A stretch of DNA of 64,000 bases, taken from positions 2,018,001-2,082,000 of the forward strand of contig NZ_CP024869.1 in the NCBI RefSeq assembly GCF_003052165.1. Reading direction: 5' to 3'. Positions 26,896 to 34,869 of this stretch are shown here, piece by piece (positions within the stretch are counted from its first letter, which is position 1; each line of letters starts with the position of its first letter). A model generated the notes under the pieces. It made no database searches. It had not been told where the DNA came from and saw nothing but the letters and a program-made list of their open reading frames with translations. Origin of the DNA: Dietzia sp. JS16-p6b. Lineage in GTDB: Bacteria; Actinomycetota; Actinomycetes; Mycobacteriales; Mycobacteriaceae. The position numbers and the translations under genes are program-made.

Positions 26896-27603
26896 GTGAC
26901 CTCCCCCCCAGACCAGGACTCCCTCCGCGAGAGGAAACGTCGCGCCACGCTGCTGGCCATAGAGGACGCCGCGACCTCCCTCGTCCTGGAGCACGGGTAC
27001 GACTGCGTGACGGTGGACCAGATCTGCGCCGCGGCCCACGTCTCCAAGCGCACGTTCTTCAACTACGTCCCGTCGAAGGAGGCCGCCGTCATCGGTTCAC
27101 CTCCCCGTGACGTCCCCCCGGCACGGCGCCGAGAGTTCCTCGACGCCGCCGACCCGGACGTGCCCGGGGCACTCCTCCGACTGTTCCTCGCGGCTTTCGC
27201 CGACGCGCGAATCGGGGACGACGCCCAGACGGCGAGACTCGCCCACCGTCGAGGCGCGATCTTCCGGGCGGAACCGGACCTCGGCGTGGCCCGCGTGACC
27301 GCGTCCTCACGCTTCCAACTCCGCCTGGTGGACCTGGTGACCGAGCACTTCGAGCGTCAGCCGGGTCTCCGCCGCCTCGAGGGGGTCGCAGCGGAGGCCG
27401 AAGCGCGCGCCTGCGTCGCCCTCGTGGCCGCCTCGGCCAACCTGGGCCTGTCGAGCTGGCTGACGCGGCGGGCCTCGACCTTCGACGATCTCGACTCCGA
27501 GTGCGCCCTCGCCCTGCGACAGCTCGCCCTCCTCGTCAGTTCCCCCACCGACACGGCGTCGGCGCAGACGACCTCTTCCGAGAAGACGGGATCCACGTCA
27601 TGA
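26896..27603 (+). CDS. TetR-family transcriptional regulator
   Basis: A 235-residue repressor of the TetR family. The helix-turn-helix lies at about residues 33-62 (VTVDQICAAAHVSKRTFFNYV followed by SKEAA). The C-terminal ligand domain is all-helical and poorly conserved. Its stop overlaps the start of the MFS transporter by 4 nt (ATGA), so it probably controls that efflux pump and its own synthesis through the palindrome upstream. The inducer is unknown. The gene lies in a cassette between two identical tRNA-Glu genes. Confidence 0.88.
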   Translation: MTSPPDQDSLRERKRRATLLAIEDAATSLVLEHGYDCVTVDQICAAAHVSKRTFFNYVPSKEAAVIGSPPRDVPPARRREFLDAADPDVPGALLRLFLAAFADARIGDDAQTARLAHRRGAIFRAEPDLGVARVTASSRFQLRLVDLVTEHFERQPGLRRLEGVAAEAEARACVALVAASANLGLSSWLTRRASTFDDLDSECALALRQLALLVSSPTDTASAQTTSSEKTGSTS

Positions 27604-29177
27604 GCGATACCAGCACCCTCGCGACGGCCGGTCACGAGACCGCCGAGCGCGCGCCGTCCCACAACGTGCCGCTGGTGTTCACCTCGCTCCTGCTCGGGAT
27701 GCTCATCGTGTCCCTGGGGCAGATGATCTTCGCGACCGCGCTCCCCACGATCGTCGCGGACCTCGGCGGGGTCGACAAGATGAGCTGGGTCATCACCGTC
27801 TATCTCCTCACCATGACCATCGGCCTGCCCGTGTACGGCAAGCTCGGCGACCAGATCGGACGCAAACCGCTCTTCGTCGCGGCGATCCTGCTGTTCCTCG
27901 GCGGGTCCGTACTCGGAGCCCTGTCGTGGAGCATCGACGTCCTCATCGTCTCCCGCGCCATCCAGGGCCTGGGGGGCGGAGGTCTGATGGTGCTGTCCCA
28001 GGCCATCGTCGCCGACGTCGTCCCCGCCCGTCAGAGAGGCCGGTACATGGGAGTGATGGGGGCCGTGTTCGGGCTCTCGTCGATCCTCGGTCCGCTCCTG
28101 GGCGGGTTCTTCACAGAGGGCCCGGGCTGGCGCTGGGCACTGTGGTTCAACCTGCCGATCTGCCTGCTCACACTCGCGGTCGCGGTTCTCTACCTGAGAC
28201 TGCCCGCTCGCGGCACCGGTCGGAGGACCGACTGGCCGGGGACCGTGCTCATGGTCACGGGCACCACGGCGCTCATCCTCGTCTGCTCGTGGGCCGGCAA
28301 CCGCTACTCCTGGACCGACCCGGTCATCCTCGGCCTCGCCGCCCTCTTCCTGGTCTGCGCAGCCGCGTTCGTCCGGGTCGAACTGCGGTCACCACACCCC
28401 CTGATCCCCATGACCCTGTTCGCCGAGCGCAACTTCGCGCTCTCCACCGCCGCCGGGCTCATCATCGGTATCGCCATGTTCGGGACCATCACCTACCTTC
28501 CCACCTACATCCAGATGGTCCACGGACTCGGACCCACCCACGCCGGCCTCATGATGACCCCGATGATGGCGGGGATGATGGGCACCTCCATCATCGTGGG
28601 CAACATCGTGAGCCGCACCGGCCGGTACAAGTGGTATCCCGTCGTGGGCAGCATCATCATGGCCGTGGGACTGTTTCTCATCAGCTCGCTCGAGGAGACG
28701 GACACCCTGCTCCACCTCGGGGTCGTGCTCTTCGTCTTCGGTTTCGGTCTCGGCCTGTGCATGCAGCTGCTCGTGCTGATCGTCCAGAACTCGTTCCCCG
28801 TGTCGATGGTCGGCACCGCCACGGCGTCCAACAACTTCTTCCGCCAGATCGGCGGAACCCTGGGATCGGCCATCGTGGGGTCGCTCTTCGTCAGTCGTCT
28901 TTCCGATCTCATGGGAGTTCGCATCCCGGCCGCGGCGGCGGCGATGGGACCGGAAGGGGCCGAGATGGCCACGTCGTTCTCGAACGGCTCCGGAGCGGCC
29001 AACTCGATGAGTCCCGAGATCCTCGCCGGACTGCCCGGGCCGCTCCACGACGCGATCGTGGGTTCCTACAACGACGCCCTGGTGCCGATCTTCCTCATCG
29101 TGGTCCCCCTGCTGGTGGTCGCCACCGGATTGCTGCTGTTCATCCGCGAGGACCCGCTCAAGGAGACCGTCGACTAG
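27600..29177 (+). CDS. MFS drug/solute exporter, DHA2 (EmrB/QacA) family
   Basis: A 525-residue membrane protein with about 14 predicted helices, as in DHA2 proton-coupled exporters. Between helices 2 and 3 is GKLGDQIGRKP, the MFS motif A. LGGVDKMSWVITVYLLTMTI resembles the helix 1-2 region of EmrB/QacA proteins. The loop from about residue 430 to 475 (GVRIPAAAAAMGPEGAEMA and onward) is extracytoplasmic and typical of actinobacterial drug exporters. It is co-transcribed with the upstream tetR, which implies inducible efflux. Substrate unknown. Confidence 0.88.
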   Translation: MSDTSTLATAGHETAERAPSHNVPLVFTSLLLGMLIVSLGQMIFATALPTIVADLGGVDKMSWVITVYLLTMTIGLPVYGKLGDQIGRKPLFVAAILLFLGGSVLGALSWSIDVLIVSRAIQGLGGGGLMVLSQAIVADVVPARQRGRYMGVMGAVFGLSSILGPLLGGFFTEGPGWRWALWFNLPICLLTLAVAVLYLRLPARGTGRRTDWPGTVLMVTGTTALILVCSWAGNRYSWTDPVILGLAALFLVCAAAFVRVELRSPHPLIPMTLFAERNFALSTAAGLIIGIAMFGTITYLPTYIQMVHGLGPTHAGLMMTPMMAGMMGTSIIVGNIVSRTGRYKWYPVVGSIIMAVGLFLISSLEETDTLLHLGVVLFVFGFGLGLCMQLLVLIVQNSFPVSMVGTATASNNFFRQIGGTLGSAIVGSLFVSRLSDLMGVRIPAAAAAMGPEGAEMATSFSNGSGAANSMSPEILAGLPGPLHDAIVGSYNDALVPIFLIVVPLLVVATGLLLFIREDPLKETVD

Positions 29178-29293
29178 CCTCGCCCAGGCACGACCAGGAC
29201 CACCCGCTCAGCCCTCACGGTGACGGTGGTCCGGGGTGAGAACACCGACACGCGATCCACATCCGCCGCAACCACGCCGTTACACGACGGCGA

Positions 29294-29299
29294 TAGTTT
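29294..29299 (+). promoter_or_regulatory. -10 element of the thioesterase gene, leaderless
   Basis: TAGTTT is followed by 7 nt and then GTG 29307, with no ribosome binding site between. This suggests a separate, leaderless transcript rather than read-through from the MFS gene 130 nt upstream. Confidence 0.5.
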
Positions 29300-29306
29300 T
29301 CCCGGC

Positions 29307-30245
29307 GTGCAGACTCCCCGAGAGACCGTCCTGCGATTCCTCGCCGCCCCGACCGACGTGGGCACCGGGAACCAGGTTCACACAGGCCGCATCCTCGAGT
29401 GGATCGACAAGGCCGCGTACGCCCAGGCCGCGGTCTGGTCGGGTGGCTATGCCGTCACCGCCTACGTGGGCAACGTCCGCTTCTCGCGGCCGATCGAGGC
29501 CGGGCAGCTCGTCGAGGTGTCAGCGCGCCTCGTCCACACCGGGTCGAGTTCGATGCACATCCAGTGTGATGTCCGGGCCTGCGATCCCGTCGCGCTCGAG
29601 TACCGCCACTGCGCCGAGTGTCTCGTCGTCTTCATCGCCATGCGTGAGGGCAGACCCACCCCCGTGCCGTCCTGGCGACCCGCCTCCCGGTTGGAGGTGC
29701 ACGAGTCGGAAGAAGCGGTGATGCGTATCGCGCTGCGCAAGGACATCGAGGACGCCATGGCGCAGCAGGACTACACCGCCGAGGGGACCGCACCCCGGTC
29801 GACCCTGCGGTTCCTCGCGGCACCCGCTGACGTGAACTGGGGTGGCAACGTCCACGGTGGGCGGATCATGTCGTGGATCGACGACGCCGCGAACCTCTGC
29901 GCGACCCACTGGTCGGGCACCCCGTGCACCTCCGTGTACGCGGGCGGCGTGCGGTTCTACCACCCGGTGAGCATCGGTCACGTCGTCGAGGTCGAGGCCC
30001 GGCTCCTGCACACCGGTCACGAGACCATGCACGTGTCCGTTCACGTCCGGTCCGGTGAGCCCACATCGCCGGACCGGGTCCTGACGACCCACTGTCTGGC
30101 GGTGTGCGCGGCGCTGGGTCCGGATCTCACACCCACCCCGGTGCCGCACTGGACCCCGAAGAGCGCGGAGGACCACGCTCTCGACGCGCACGCGCGACAC
30201 CTCATCCGGCTGCGGGGACGGGGCCGGGTCGTCGGGGTCGCGTGA
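29307..30245 (+). CDS. Acyl-CoA thioesterase with two hotdog domains
   Basis: A 312-residue tandem hotdog protein of the acyl-CoA hydrolase (YciA/BFIT-like) type, cleaving acyl-CoA to acid and CoA. Each half carries the same motif: NQVHTGRILEWIDKAAY at about residue 20 and NWGGNVHGGRIMSWIDDAA at about residue 185, followed by VRFSRPIEAGQ and VRFYHPVSIGH. The acidic active-site residue (Asp) is present in both halves, so both may be active or one may bind. GTG 29307 begins just before the first conserved residues. The chain length preference is unknown. Confidence 0.85.
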   Translation: MQTPRETVLRFLAAPTDVGTGNQVHTGRILEWIDKAAYAQAAVWSGGYAVTAYVGNVRFSRPIEAGQLVEVSARLVHTGSSSMHIQCDVRACDPVALEYRHCAECLVVFIAMREGRPTPVPSWRPASRLEVHESEEAVMRIALRKDIEDAMAQQDYTAEGTAPRSTLRFLAAPADVNWGGNVHGGRIMSWIDDAANLCATHWSGTPCTSVYAGGVRFYHPVSIGHVVEVEARLLHTGHETMHVSVHVRSGEPTSPDRVLTTHCLAVCAALGPDLTPTPVPHWTPKSAEDHALDAHARHLIRLRGRGRVVGVA

Positions 30246-30286
30246 GCGAGGGCCACCGCAGACGACGCGCGAGAGGCCCCGACGAG

Positions 30287-30321
30287 GAGAACACCCGGAG
30301 CATGACGCTCCGGGTGTTCTC
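30287..30321 (-). terminator. Terminator hairpin after tRNA-Glu (copy 2)
   Basis: A perfect 15-bp stem, GAGAACACCCGGAGC against GCTCCGGGTGTTCTC, with the loop ATGAC. It lies 5 nt beyond the 3' end of the leftward tRNA-Glu and 41 nt beyond the rightward thioesterase stop, so it can end transcription from both directions. Confidence 0.8.
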
Positions 30322-30326
30322 GTGTG

Positions 30327-30399
30327 TACCCCCGATGGGATTCGAACCCACGCTACCGCCGTGAGAGGGCGGCGTCCTAGGCCGCTAGACGACGGGGGC
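30327..30399 (-). tRNA. tRNA-Glu (anticodon CUC), copy 2
   Basis: Identical over all 73 nt to the copy at 26710-26782, with anticodon CUC. Two further bases on its 3' side also match, giving a 75-bp direct repeat 3,617 bp apart. It lies just downstream of tRNA-Gln, matching the tRNA-Glu/tRNA-Gln pair next to gltX in mycobacteria, so this copy is probably the ancestral one. Confidence 0.95.
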
Positions 30400-30433
30400 T
30401 CAGGACGCGGTTCCGCTGAGGGAACCACTGCAG

Positions 30434-30452
30434 TGAGCGCTGTGAGCGCTCA
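30434..30452 (-). other. Hairpin between tRNA-Gln and tRNA-Glu
   Basis: A perfect 8-bp stem, TGAGCGCT against AGCGCTCA, with a GTG loop, immediately 3' of tRNA-Gln. It has no U tract, so it may be a processing signal in a joint tRNA transcript or a weak terminator. Confidence 0.5.
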
Positions 30453-30453
30453 G

Positions 30454-30525
30454 CTGGCCTACCAGGACTCGAACCTAGAACGACGGTACCAGAAACCGCT
30501 GTGTTGCCAATTACACCATAGGCCA
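30454..30525 (-). tRNA. tRNA-Gln (anticodon CUG)
   Basis: A 72-nt tRNA read on the minus strand, beginning TGGCCTATGGTGTAATTGG and ending GTAGGCCAG. The anticodon loop TTCTGGT gives CUG, reading CAG. U1 and the weak first pair are typical of bacterial tRNA-Gln. CCA is not encoded. With gatCAB in this window and GltX as the only visible charging enzyme, it is likely first charged with glutamate and then amidated. Confidence 0.95.
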
Positions 30526-30604
30526 CTGTATTCACTTGTCCGCCCGTGCGGGGCGACCTCGAAGAGACTATCAAAGCACCGAGGGTGAATAGCAAATCGC
30601 CTGG

Positions 30605-32089
30605 TCAGTCGGCGATCGGCGCGGCCCGGAGCCGGGCCAGGGTCAGCTCCCGACCCAGCAGCTCCAACGATTCGAACAGGGGCGGCGAGATGTGCGAGCC
30701 GGTCACCGCGACCCGGATCGGGCCATAGGCCTTGCGTGGCTTGATCCCGAGGCCGTCCACCAGTGCACCGGAGAGCGCCGCCTCGATCGCGGGGGTGGTC
30801 CACTCCGGTAGCGCGTCCAGCGCGCGCACGGCCGCGTCCACGACCTCGCGGGAGTCGGCCTTGAGGTTCTTGGCGGCGGATCCGGGATCGACGACGAACT
30901 CCGCCTCGTCCACCACGAGGAAGCGGATCAGGTCCCACGCGTCGGACAGGACGACGATGCGGGTCTGGAGCAGGTCGGCCACGACCGCCCACCGGTCTCC
31001 GTCCAGCTCGGGCGGCAGCGTCAGGCCGTCCTCGGACGGGTGCGCCTCGAGGAAGTCCCGCAGCCGTTGCGCGAACACCTCCGGGGGAAGCCGTCGGATG
31101 TGCTCGGCGTTGATCGCGTCCGCTTTCTTCTGGTCGAAGCGGGCGGGGTTGGCGTTGACCTGACGTACGTCGAAGGCCTCCACCATCTCCTGGAGGGAGA
31201 ACACATCGCGGTCGTCCGACAGTCCCCACCCCAGGAGCGCCAGGTAGTTGAGCAGCCCCTCGGGCAACATCCCTCTGTCACGGTGCAGGAACAGGTCCGA
31301 CTGCGGATCCCGCTTGGACAGCTTCTTGTTCCCCTCGCCCATGACGAACGGCAGGTGCCCGAACTCGGGGACACGCTCGGCCACCCCGATCCGCGTCAGC
31401 GCGCGGTAGAGCGCGATCTGCCGGGGGGTGGAGCTGAGCAGGTCCTCGCCCCGGAGCACGTGGGTGATCTGCATGAGCGCGTCGTCCACCGGGTTCACCA
31501 GGGTGTAGAGGGGGACCCCGTTTGCGCGGGTCAGCGCGAAGTCCGGAACGGAGCCGGCCTTGAAGACGGTCTCACCGCGGACGAGATCGTCCCACCCCAG
31601 GTCCTCGTCCGGCATCCGGAGCCGGATCACCGCGCCACGCCCCTCATCCCGGTAGGCCTGCTTCTGCTCCTCCGTCAGATCGCGGTCGTACCCGTCGTAC
31701 CCGAGCTTGGGATCACGCCCGGCCGCGCGGTGGCGGGCCTCGACCTCCTCGGCCGTCGAGAAGGACTCGTAGGCCTCTCCGGCGTCGACGAGCCTGCGCA
31801 CCACCTCGAGGTGCTGGTCGCGTCGCTCGGACTGGCGGTAGGGGGCGTACGGTCCGCCCACCTCCGGCCCCTCGTCCCAGTCCAGTCCGAGCCACCGGAG
31901 CGCGTCGAGCAACGCCCGGTACGACTCCTCCGAGTCGCGTGCGGCATCGGTGTCCTCGATGCGGAAGACGAAGGTGCCGCCCGTGTGCCGGGCGTGGGCC
32001 CAGTTGAACAGCGCCGTCCTGACCAGTCCCACGTGGGGTGTGCCGGTGGGCGACGGGCAGAAGCGGACACGGACGTCTTGTGCTGTCAT
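30605..32089 (-). CDS. gltX: Glutamyl-tRNA synthetase
   Basis: A 494-residue class I synthetase that charges tRNA-Glu, and probably tRNA-Gln as well. The HIGH-like motif is in [20 protein letters not shown] near the N-terminus, and the KMSKS-like loop is KKLSKRD at about residue 250. [16 protein letters not shown] binds glutamate. ATG 32089 is chosen because the protein begins just before the first beta strand. A second in-frame ATG at 32098 would add three residues. Next to tRNA-Gln and tRNA-Glu, as in M. tuberculosis. Confidence 0.95.
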   Translation of the reverse strand: MTAQDVRVRFCPSPTGTPHVGLVRTALFNWAHARHTGGTFVFRIEDTDAARDSEESYRALLDALRWLGLDWDEGPEVGGPYAPYRQSERRDQHLEVVRRLVDAGEAYESFSTAEEVEARHRAAGRDPKLGYDGYDRDLTEEQKQAYRDEGRGAVIRLRMPDEDLGWDDLVRGETVFKAGSVPDFALTRANGVPLYTLVNPVDDALMQITHVLRGEDLLSSTPRQIALYRALTRIGVAERVPEFGHLPFVMGEGNKKLSKRDPQSDLFLHRDRGMLPEGLLNYLALLGWGLSDDRDVFSLQEMVEAFDVRQVNANPARFDQKKADAINAEHIRRLPPEVFAQRLRDFLEAHPSEDGLTLPPELDGDRWAVVADLLQTRIVVLSDAWDLIRFLVVDEAEFVVDPGSAAKNLKADSREVVDAAVRALDALPEWTTPAIEAALSGALVDGLGIKPRKAYGPIRVAVTGSHISPPLFESLELLGRELTLARLRAAPIAD

Positions 32090-32213
32090 GGTCACCATCC
32101 TAGAGACGGTCCCGGCTCGCACCCCCGCGCAGGACCGGCCTAGGATCGGCCGGGTACCCGTGGTGCGCCCTTCACGCGCGATCCACACCCGGTCGGAGTC
32201 GAGGAGGCGAGCC

Positions 32214-33344
32214 GTGGCGTCAGGGCTCCACCCCGACGCCGCGAGGCCTGTCACCGCTCCGGACTTCCTCCTGTCCCGCCCCACGGGCTCACTGCGCACC
32301 CAGGGATCCCTCCGTTCCTTCACTGATCCGGCAGACGCGGCGCTGGCCCTGAGATCCGGGGACTGCGGCCTGGTGGTGGGCGCCATGGGGTTCGAACCCG
32401 ATGCGCGGGCGGCGTTGGTGGAACCCGACATCGTGGTCCGGACCGACGGCCCCCTCGAGCCCCCCGCCTACTTCCGATCGATCCGCACCCGGGCCCGCGT
32501 CGCCGTGGAGATCCCCTCCACGGAGGTCCACCGGCACCGCGTGGCCACCGCGATCGCCGGGATCCGCGCCGGCGGCCTGTCCAAGGTGGTGCTCGCCCGC
32601 GCGGTCCGGTTGGTCGCGCAGGACCCGATAGACCCCCACGCGGTGTGCGCGGCGCTCATCGATTCGAGCCCGTCGGCCGACGGGTTCCTGGTCGACCTGA
32701 CCCCCGCCGGCGGGCGGCACGCCGGCCGGGTACTGGTGGGGTCGAGCCCGGAGCTGCTGGTGCGCCGCCGGGGCGACGCGGTGGAATGCCACCCCCTCGC
32801 CGGCTCCGCTCCCCGTTCCCGCGACACCTCCGAGGACCAGGCCGCGGGGCGCGCCCTGCGGGCCTCGGGCAAGGACGCCGAGGAACACGCGTTCGTCGTG
32901 GACTCCCTCGCGTCGGCTCTCGCCCCCTTCTGCCGGGAGCTACAGATCCCCGAGCGCCCCTCGCTCACCTCGACCCGCGAGATGTGGCATCTGGGGACCC
33001 GGATCCGCGGACGGATCGCGGACCCACGGACCACGGCACTCGACCTCGCATTGGCCGTCCATCCGACGCCCGCGGTGTGCGGGACCCCCACCGACGAGGC
33101 GAGGCGCGTGATCGCGGGCCTCGAGGGCGAACGCGGCTTCTACTCGGGGGCTGTCGGCTGGGCGGACGCCGGCGGCGACGGGGACTGGATGGTCACCATC
33201 CGCTGCGCCGAGATCGACGCCGATCGCTCAGGGGCGCTCGCCTGGGCGGGCGGGGGGCTCGTCGCCGACTCCGACCCCGACGACGAGGTCGCCGAGACCG
33301 CCGCCAAACTCCGCACGGTCCTCACCGCGCTGGGCGCGGTGTGA
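32214..33344 (+). CDS. Isochorismate synthase
   Basis: A 376-residue chorismate-binding enzyme converting chorismate to isochorismate, for menaquinone or a catecholate siderophore. The family's C-terminal half is clear: GLSKVVLAR (about residue 118), [25 protein letters not shown] and [20 protein letters not shown] followed by RCAEI. GTG 32214 has GAGGAGG 7 nt upstream, which decides the start over longer in-frame options. No other men or ent gene is adjacent, so menF and entC roles cannot be separated. It is divergent from gltX. Confidence 0.88.
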   Translation: MASGLHPDAARPVTAPDFLLSRPTGSLRTQGSLRSFTDPADAALALRSGDCGLVVGAMGFEPDARAALVEPDIVVRTDGPLEPPAYFRSIRTRARVAVEIPSTEVHRHRVATAIAGIRAGGLSKVVLARAVRLVAQDPIDPHAVCAALIDSSPSADGFLVDLTPAGGRHAGRVLVGSSPELLVRRRGDAVECHPLAGSAPRSRDTSEDQAAGRALRASGKDAEEHAFVVDSLASALAPFCRELQIPERPSLTSTREMWHLGTRIRGRIADPRTTALDLALAVHPTPAVCGTPTDEARRVIAGLEGERGFYSGAVGWADAGGDGDWMVTIRCAEIDADRSGALAWAGGGLVADSDPDDEVAETAAKLRTVLTALGAV

Positions 33345-33350
33345 CCCGCT

Positions 33351-34145
33351 CTACCTGTCGACGACGGGGTTGCTCAGCGATCCGATGCCCTCGATCTCCA
33401 CGGTGACCCGGTCGCCGGGGAGCATCGGCCCCACCCCGGCGGGCGTGCCCGTCAACACCACGTCGCCCGGGAGCAACGTCATGATCCTGCTGACGTACTC
33501 GATGATCTCCCCCACGGTGTGCATGAACTGGGAGGTGTTGCCTTCCTGGCGTACCTCCGACGACCCGTCCGGGTGGTGCACGGTGGTGCGGACGTCGAGG
33601 CCGTTCGGGTCGAGGTCGGTGACTATCCAGGGGCCCAGCGGGCAGAAGGTGTCGTACCCCTTGCCCCGCGTCCACTGACCGTCCGCGAGCTGCTGGTCAC
33701 GGGCGGTCACGTCGTTGGCGCAGGTGTAGCCGAGGATCACCTCGTGGGCCCGGGCGGCCGCGACGTCGCGACAGGGCTGGCCGATCACCACGGCGAGTTC
33801 GCCCTCGTGGTCCACCCGTTCGGAGCTGGGAGGGTAGGCGATCGCCGCTTCGGGGCCGATCACAGAGGTGTTGGGCTTGAGGAAGATCAGCGGCTCGGTG
33901 GGCGCCTCGGAGCCCATCTCCTGCGCGTGCTCCGCGTAGTTCTTGCCCACACACACCACCTTGGAGGCGAGGATCGGGGCGAGAAGGCGGACGTCGGCCA
34001 GCGGCCATTCGCGACCGGTGAACTCGGGCGTGCCGAAGGGGTGTTCCGAGATCTCCGCGCAGGTGAGGGTGGCGGGGTCGGTGACGTCCCCTCGGACCTC
34101 GACGAAGGCGAATCCCTGCGGGTGGGCGATACGGGCGAGACGCAT
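33351..34145 (-). CDS. Fumarylacetoacetate hydrolase family protein
   Basis: A 264-residue FAH-fold enzyme, positional ortholog of Rv2993c, usually annotated as a 2-hydroxyhepta-2,4-diene-1,7-dioate isomerase or an oxaloacetate/acylpyruvate hydrolase. Metal ligands lie in VDHEGELAVVIG and CANDVTARDQQ. KVVCVGKNYAEHAQEMG starts the catalytic domain at about residue 62. LLPGDVVLTGTPAGVGPM is the family's C-terminal signature. ATG 34145. Its true substrate is unknown. It follows the exonuclease gene by 10 nt. Confidence 0.85.
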   Translation of the reverse strand: MRLARIAHPQGFAFVEVRGDVTDPATLTCAEISEHPFGTPEFTGREWPLADVRLLAPILASKVVCVGKNYAEHAQEMGSEAPTEPLIFLKPNTSVIGPEAAIAYPPSSERVDHEGELAVVIGQPCRDVAAARAHEVILGYTCANDVTARDQQLADGQWTRGKGYDTFCPLGPWIVTDLDPNGLDVRTTVHHPDGSSEVRQEGNTSQFMHTVGEIIEYVSRIMTLLPGDVVLTGTPAGVGPMLPGDRVTVEIEGIGSLSNPVVDR

Positions 34146-34155
34146 ACCCGCGATC

Positions 34156-34869
34156 CTATGCCGTTCGCAGATCCCGGAGCGTCGTGACCCCGCGGTCGCG
34201 CAGCTCGGCCGTCTGGGCCAGGTACAGCTCCGCGCAGGCGAGAGCATCGATCAGTGCGTCATGCGCCCGGTAGCGCGGGAGCCCGTACCGCTGCCGCGCA
34301 TTCCACAGTCGCAGTTCGTCCGGGGAGGACTGCGGTGCGAAACCCATGTCGACTCCCCCACCGAGCACCCTCCGGTGCAGGTCGAGGGTGTCGACCGACA
34401 CCAACGGCGGCCGCACGTCGTGGGCGGACGAGCACAGCGAGTCGAGGAACTCTGTCTCTATATGACTGTAGTGGGCGACGAGCACCCGCCCGGTCAACGC
34501 GGAGAACACCTGGTCCAGGACGACGTCGACCCCGACGCCGTTCGCCACCGCGTCGTCGGTGATGCCGTGCAGGGTGGCGCTCTGACCCACGCCCTCGACC
34601 TCGTCGGCGTGGTCGTCCCGGAGGATCATGGACCGCGCACCGCCGAGGTCGATCCGGTCGCCGTCCACGGGCACCAGCCCCACGGACAGGACACGGTGGC
34701 GCCGGGGGTCGAGTCCCGTCGTCTCCACGTCCACCGCGAGGAGACGCAGATCGGCCAGCGGGGTCGACGGCGCCGGCGGCGGGGTCTCGAGGTAGCGACG
34801 GAGCGGGCCGTCCGGAAGGCGCCGCGCAGCGCGCTGCCGGCGCCCGGACCGGGTGAACCAGTCGCGCAT
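34156..34869 (-). CDS. DnaQ-like 3'-5' exonuclease (DEDDh)
   Basis: A 237-residue exonuclease domain protein. The four acidic residues and the histidine of the DEDDh class are present: VDVETTGLD (about residue 47), LHGITDDAV, VAHYSHIETEFLD and HDALIDALACAEL. A basic N-terminus (WFTRSGRRQRAARRL) precedes the domain. Its ATG shares one base with the stop of the upstream CAP-CBS-nucleotidyltransferase gene (TGATG), so the two are made together. This pairing recurs in bacteria; the biological job is unknown. Confidence 0.85.
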   Translation of the reverse strand: MRDWFTRSGRRQRAARRLPDGPLRRYLETPPPAPSTPLADLRLLAVDVETTGLDPRRHRVLSVGLVPVDGDRIDLGGARSMILRDDHADEVEGVGQSATLHGITDDAVANGVGVDVVLDQVFSALTGRVLVAHYSHIETEFLDSLCSSAHDVRPPLVSVDTLDLHRRVLGGGVDMGFAPQSSPDELRLWNARQRYGLPRYRAHDALIDALACAELYLAQTAELRDRGVTTLRDLRTA

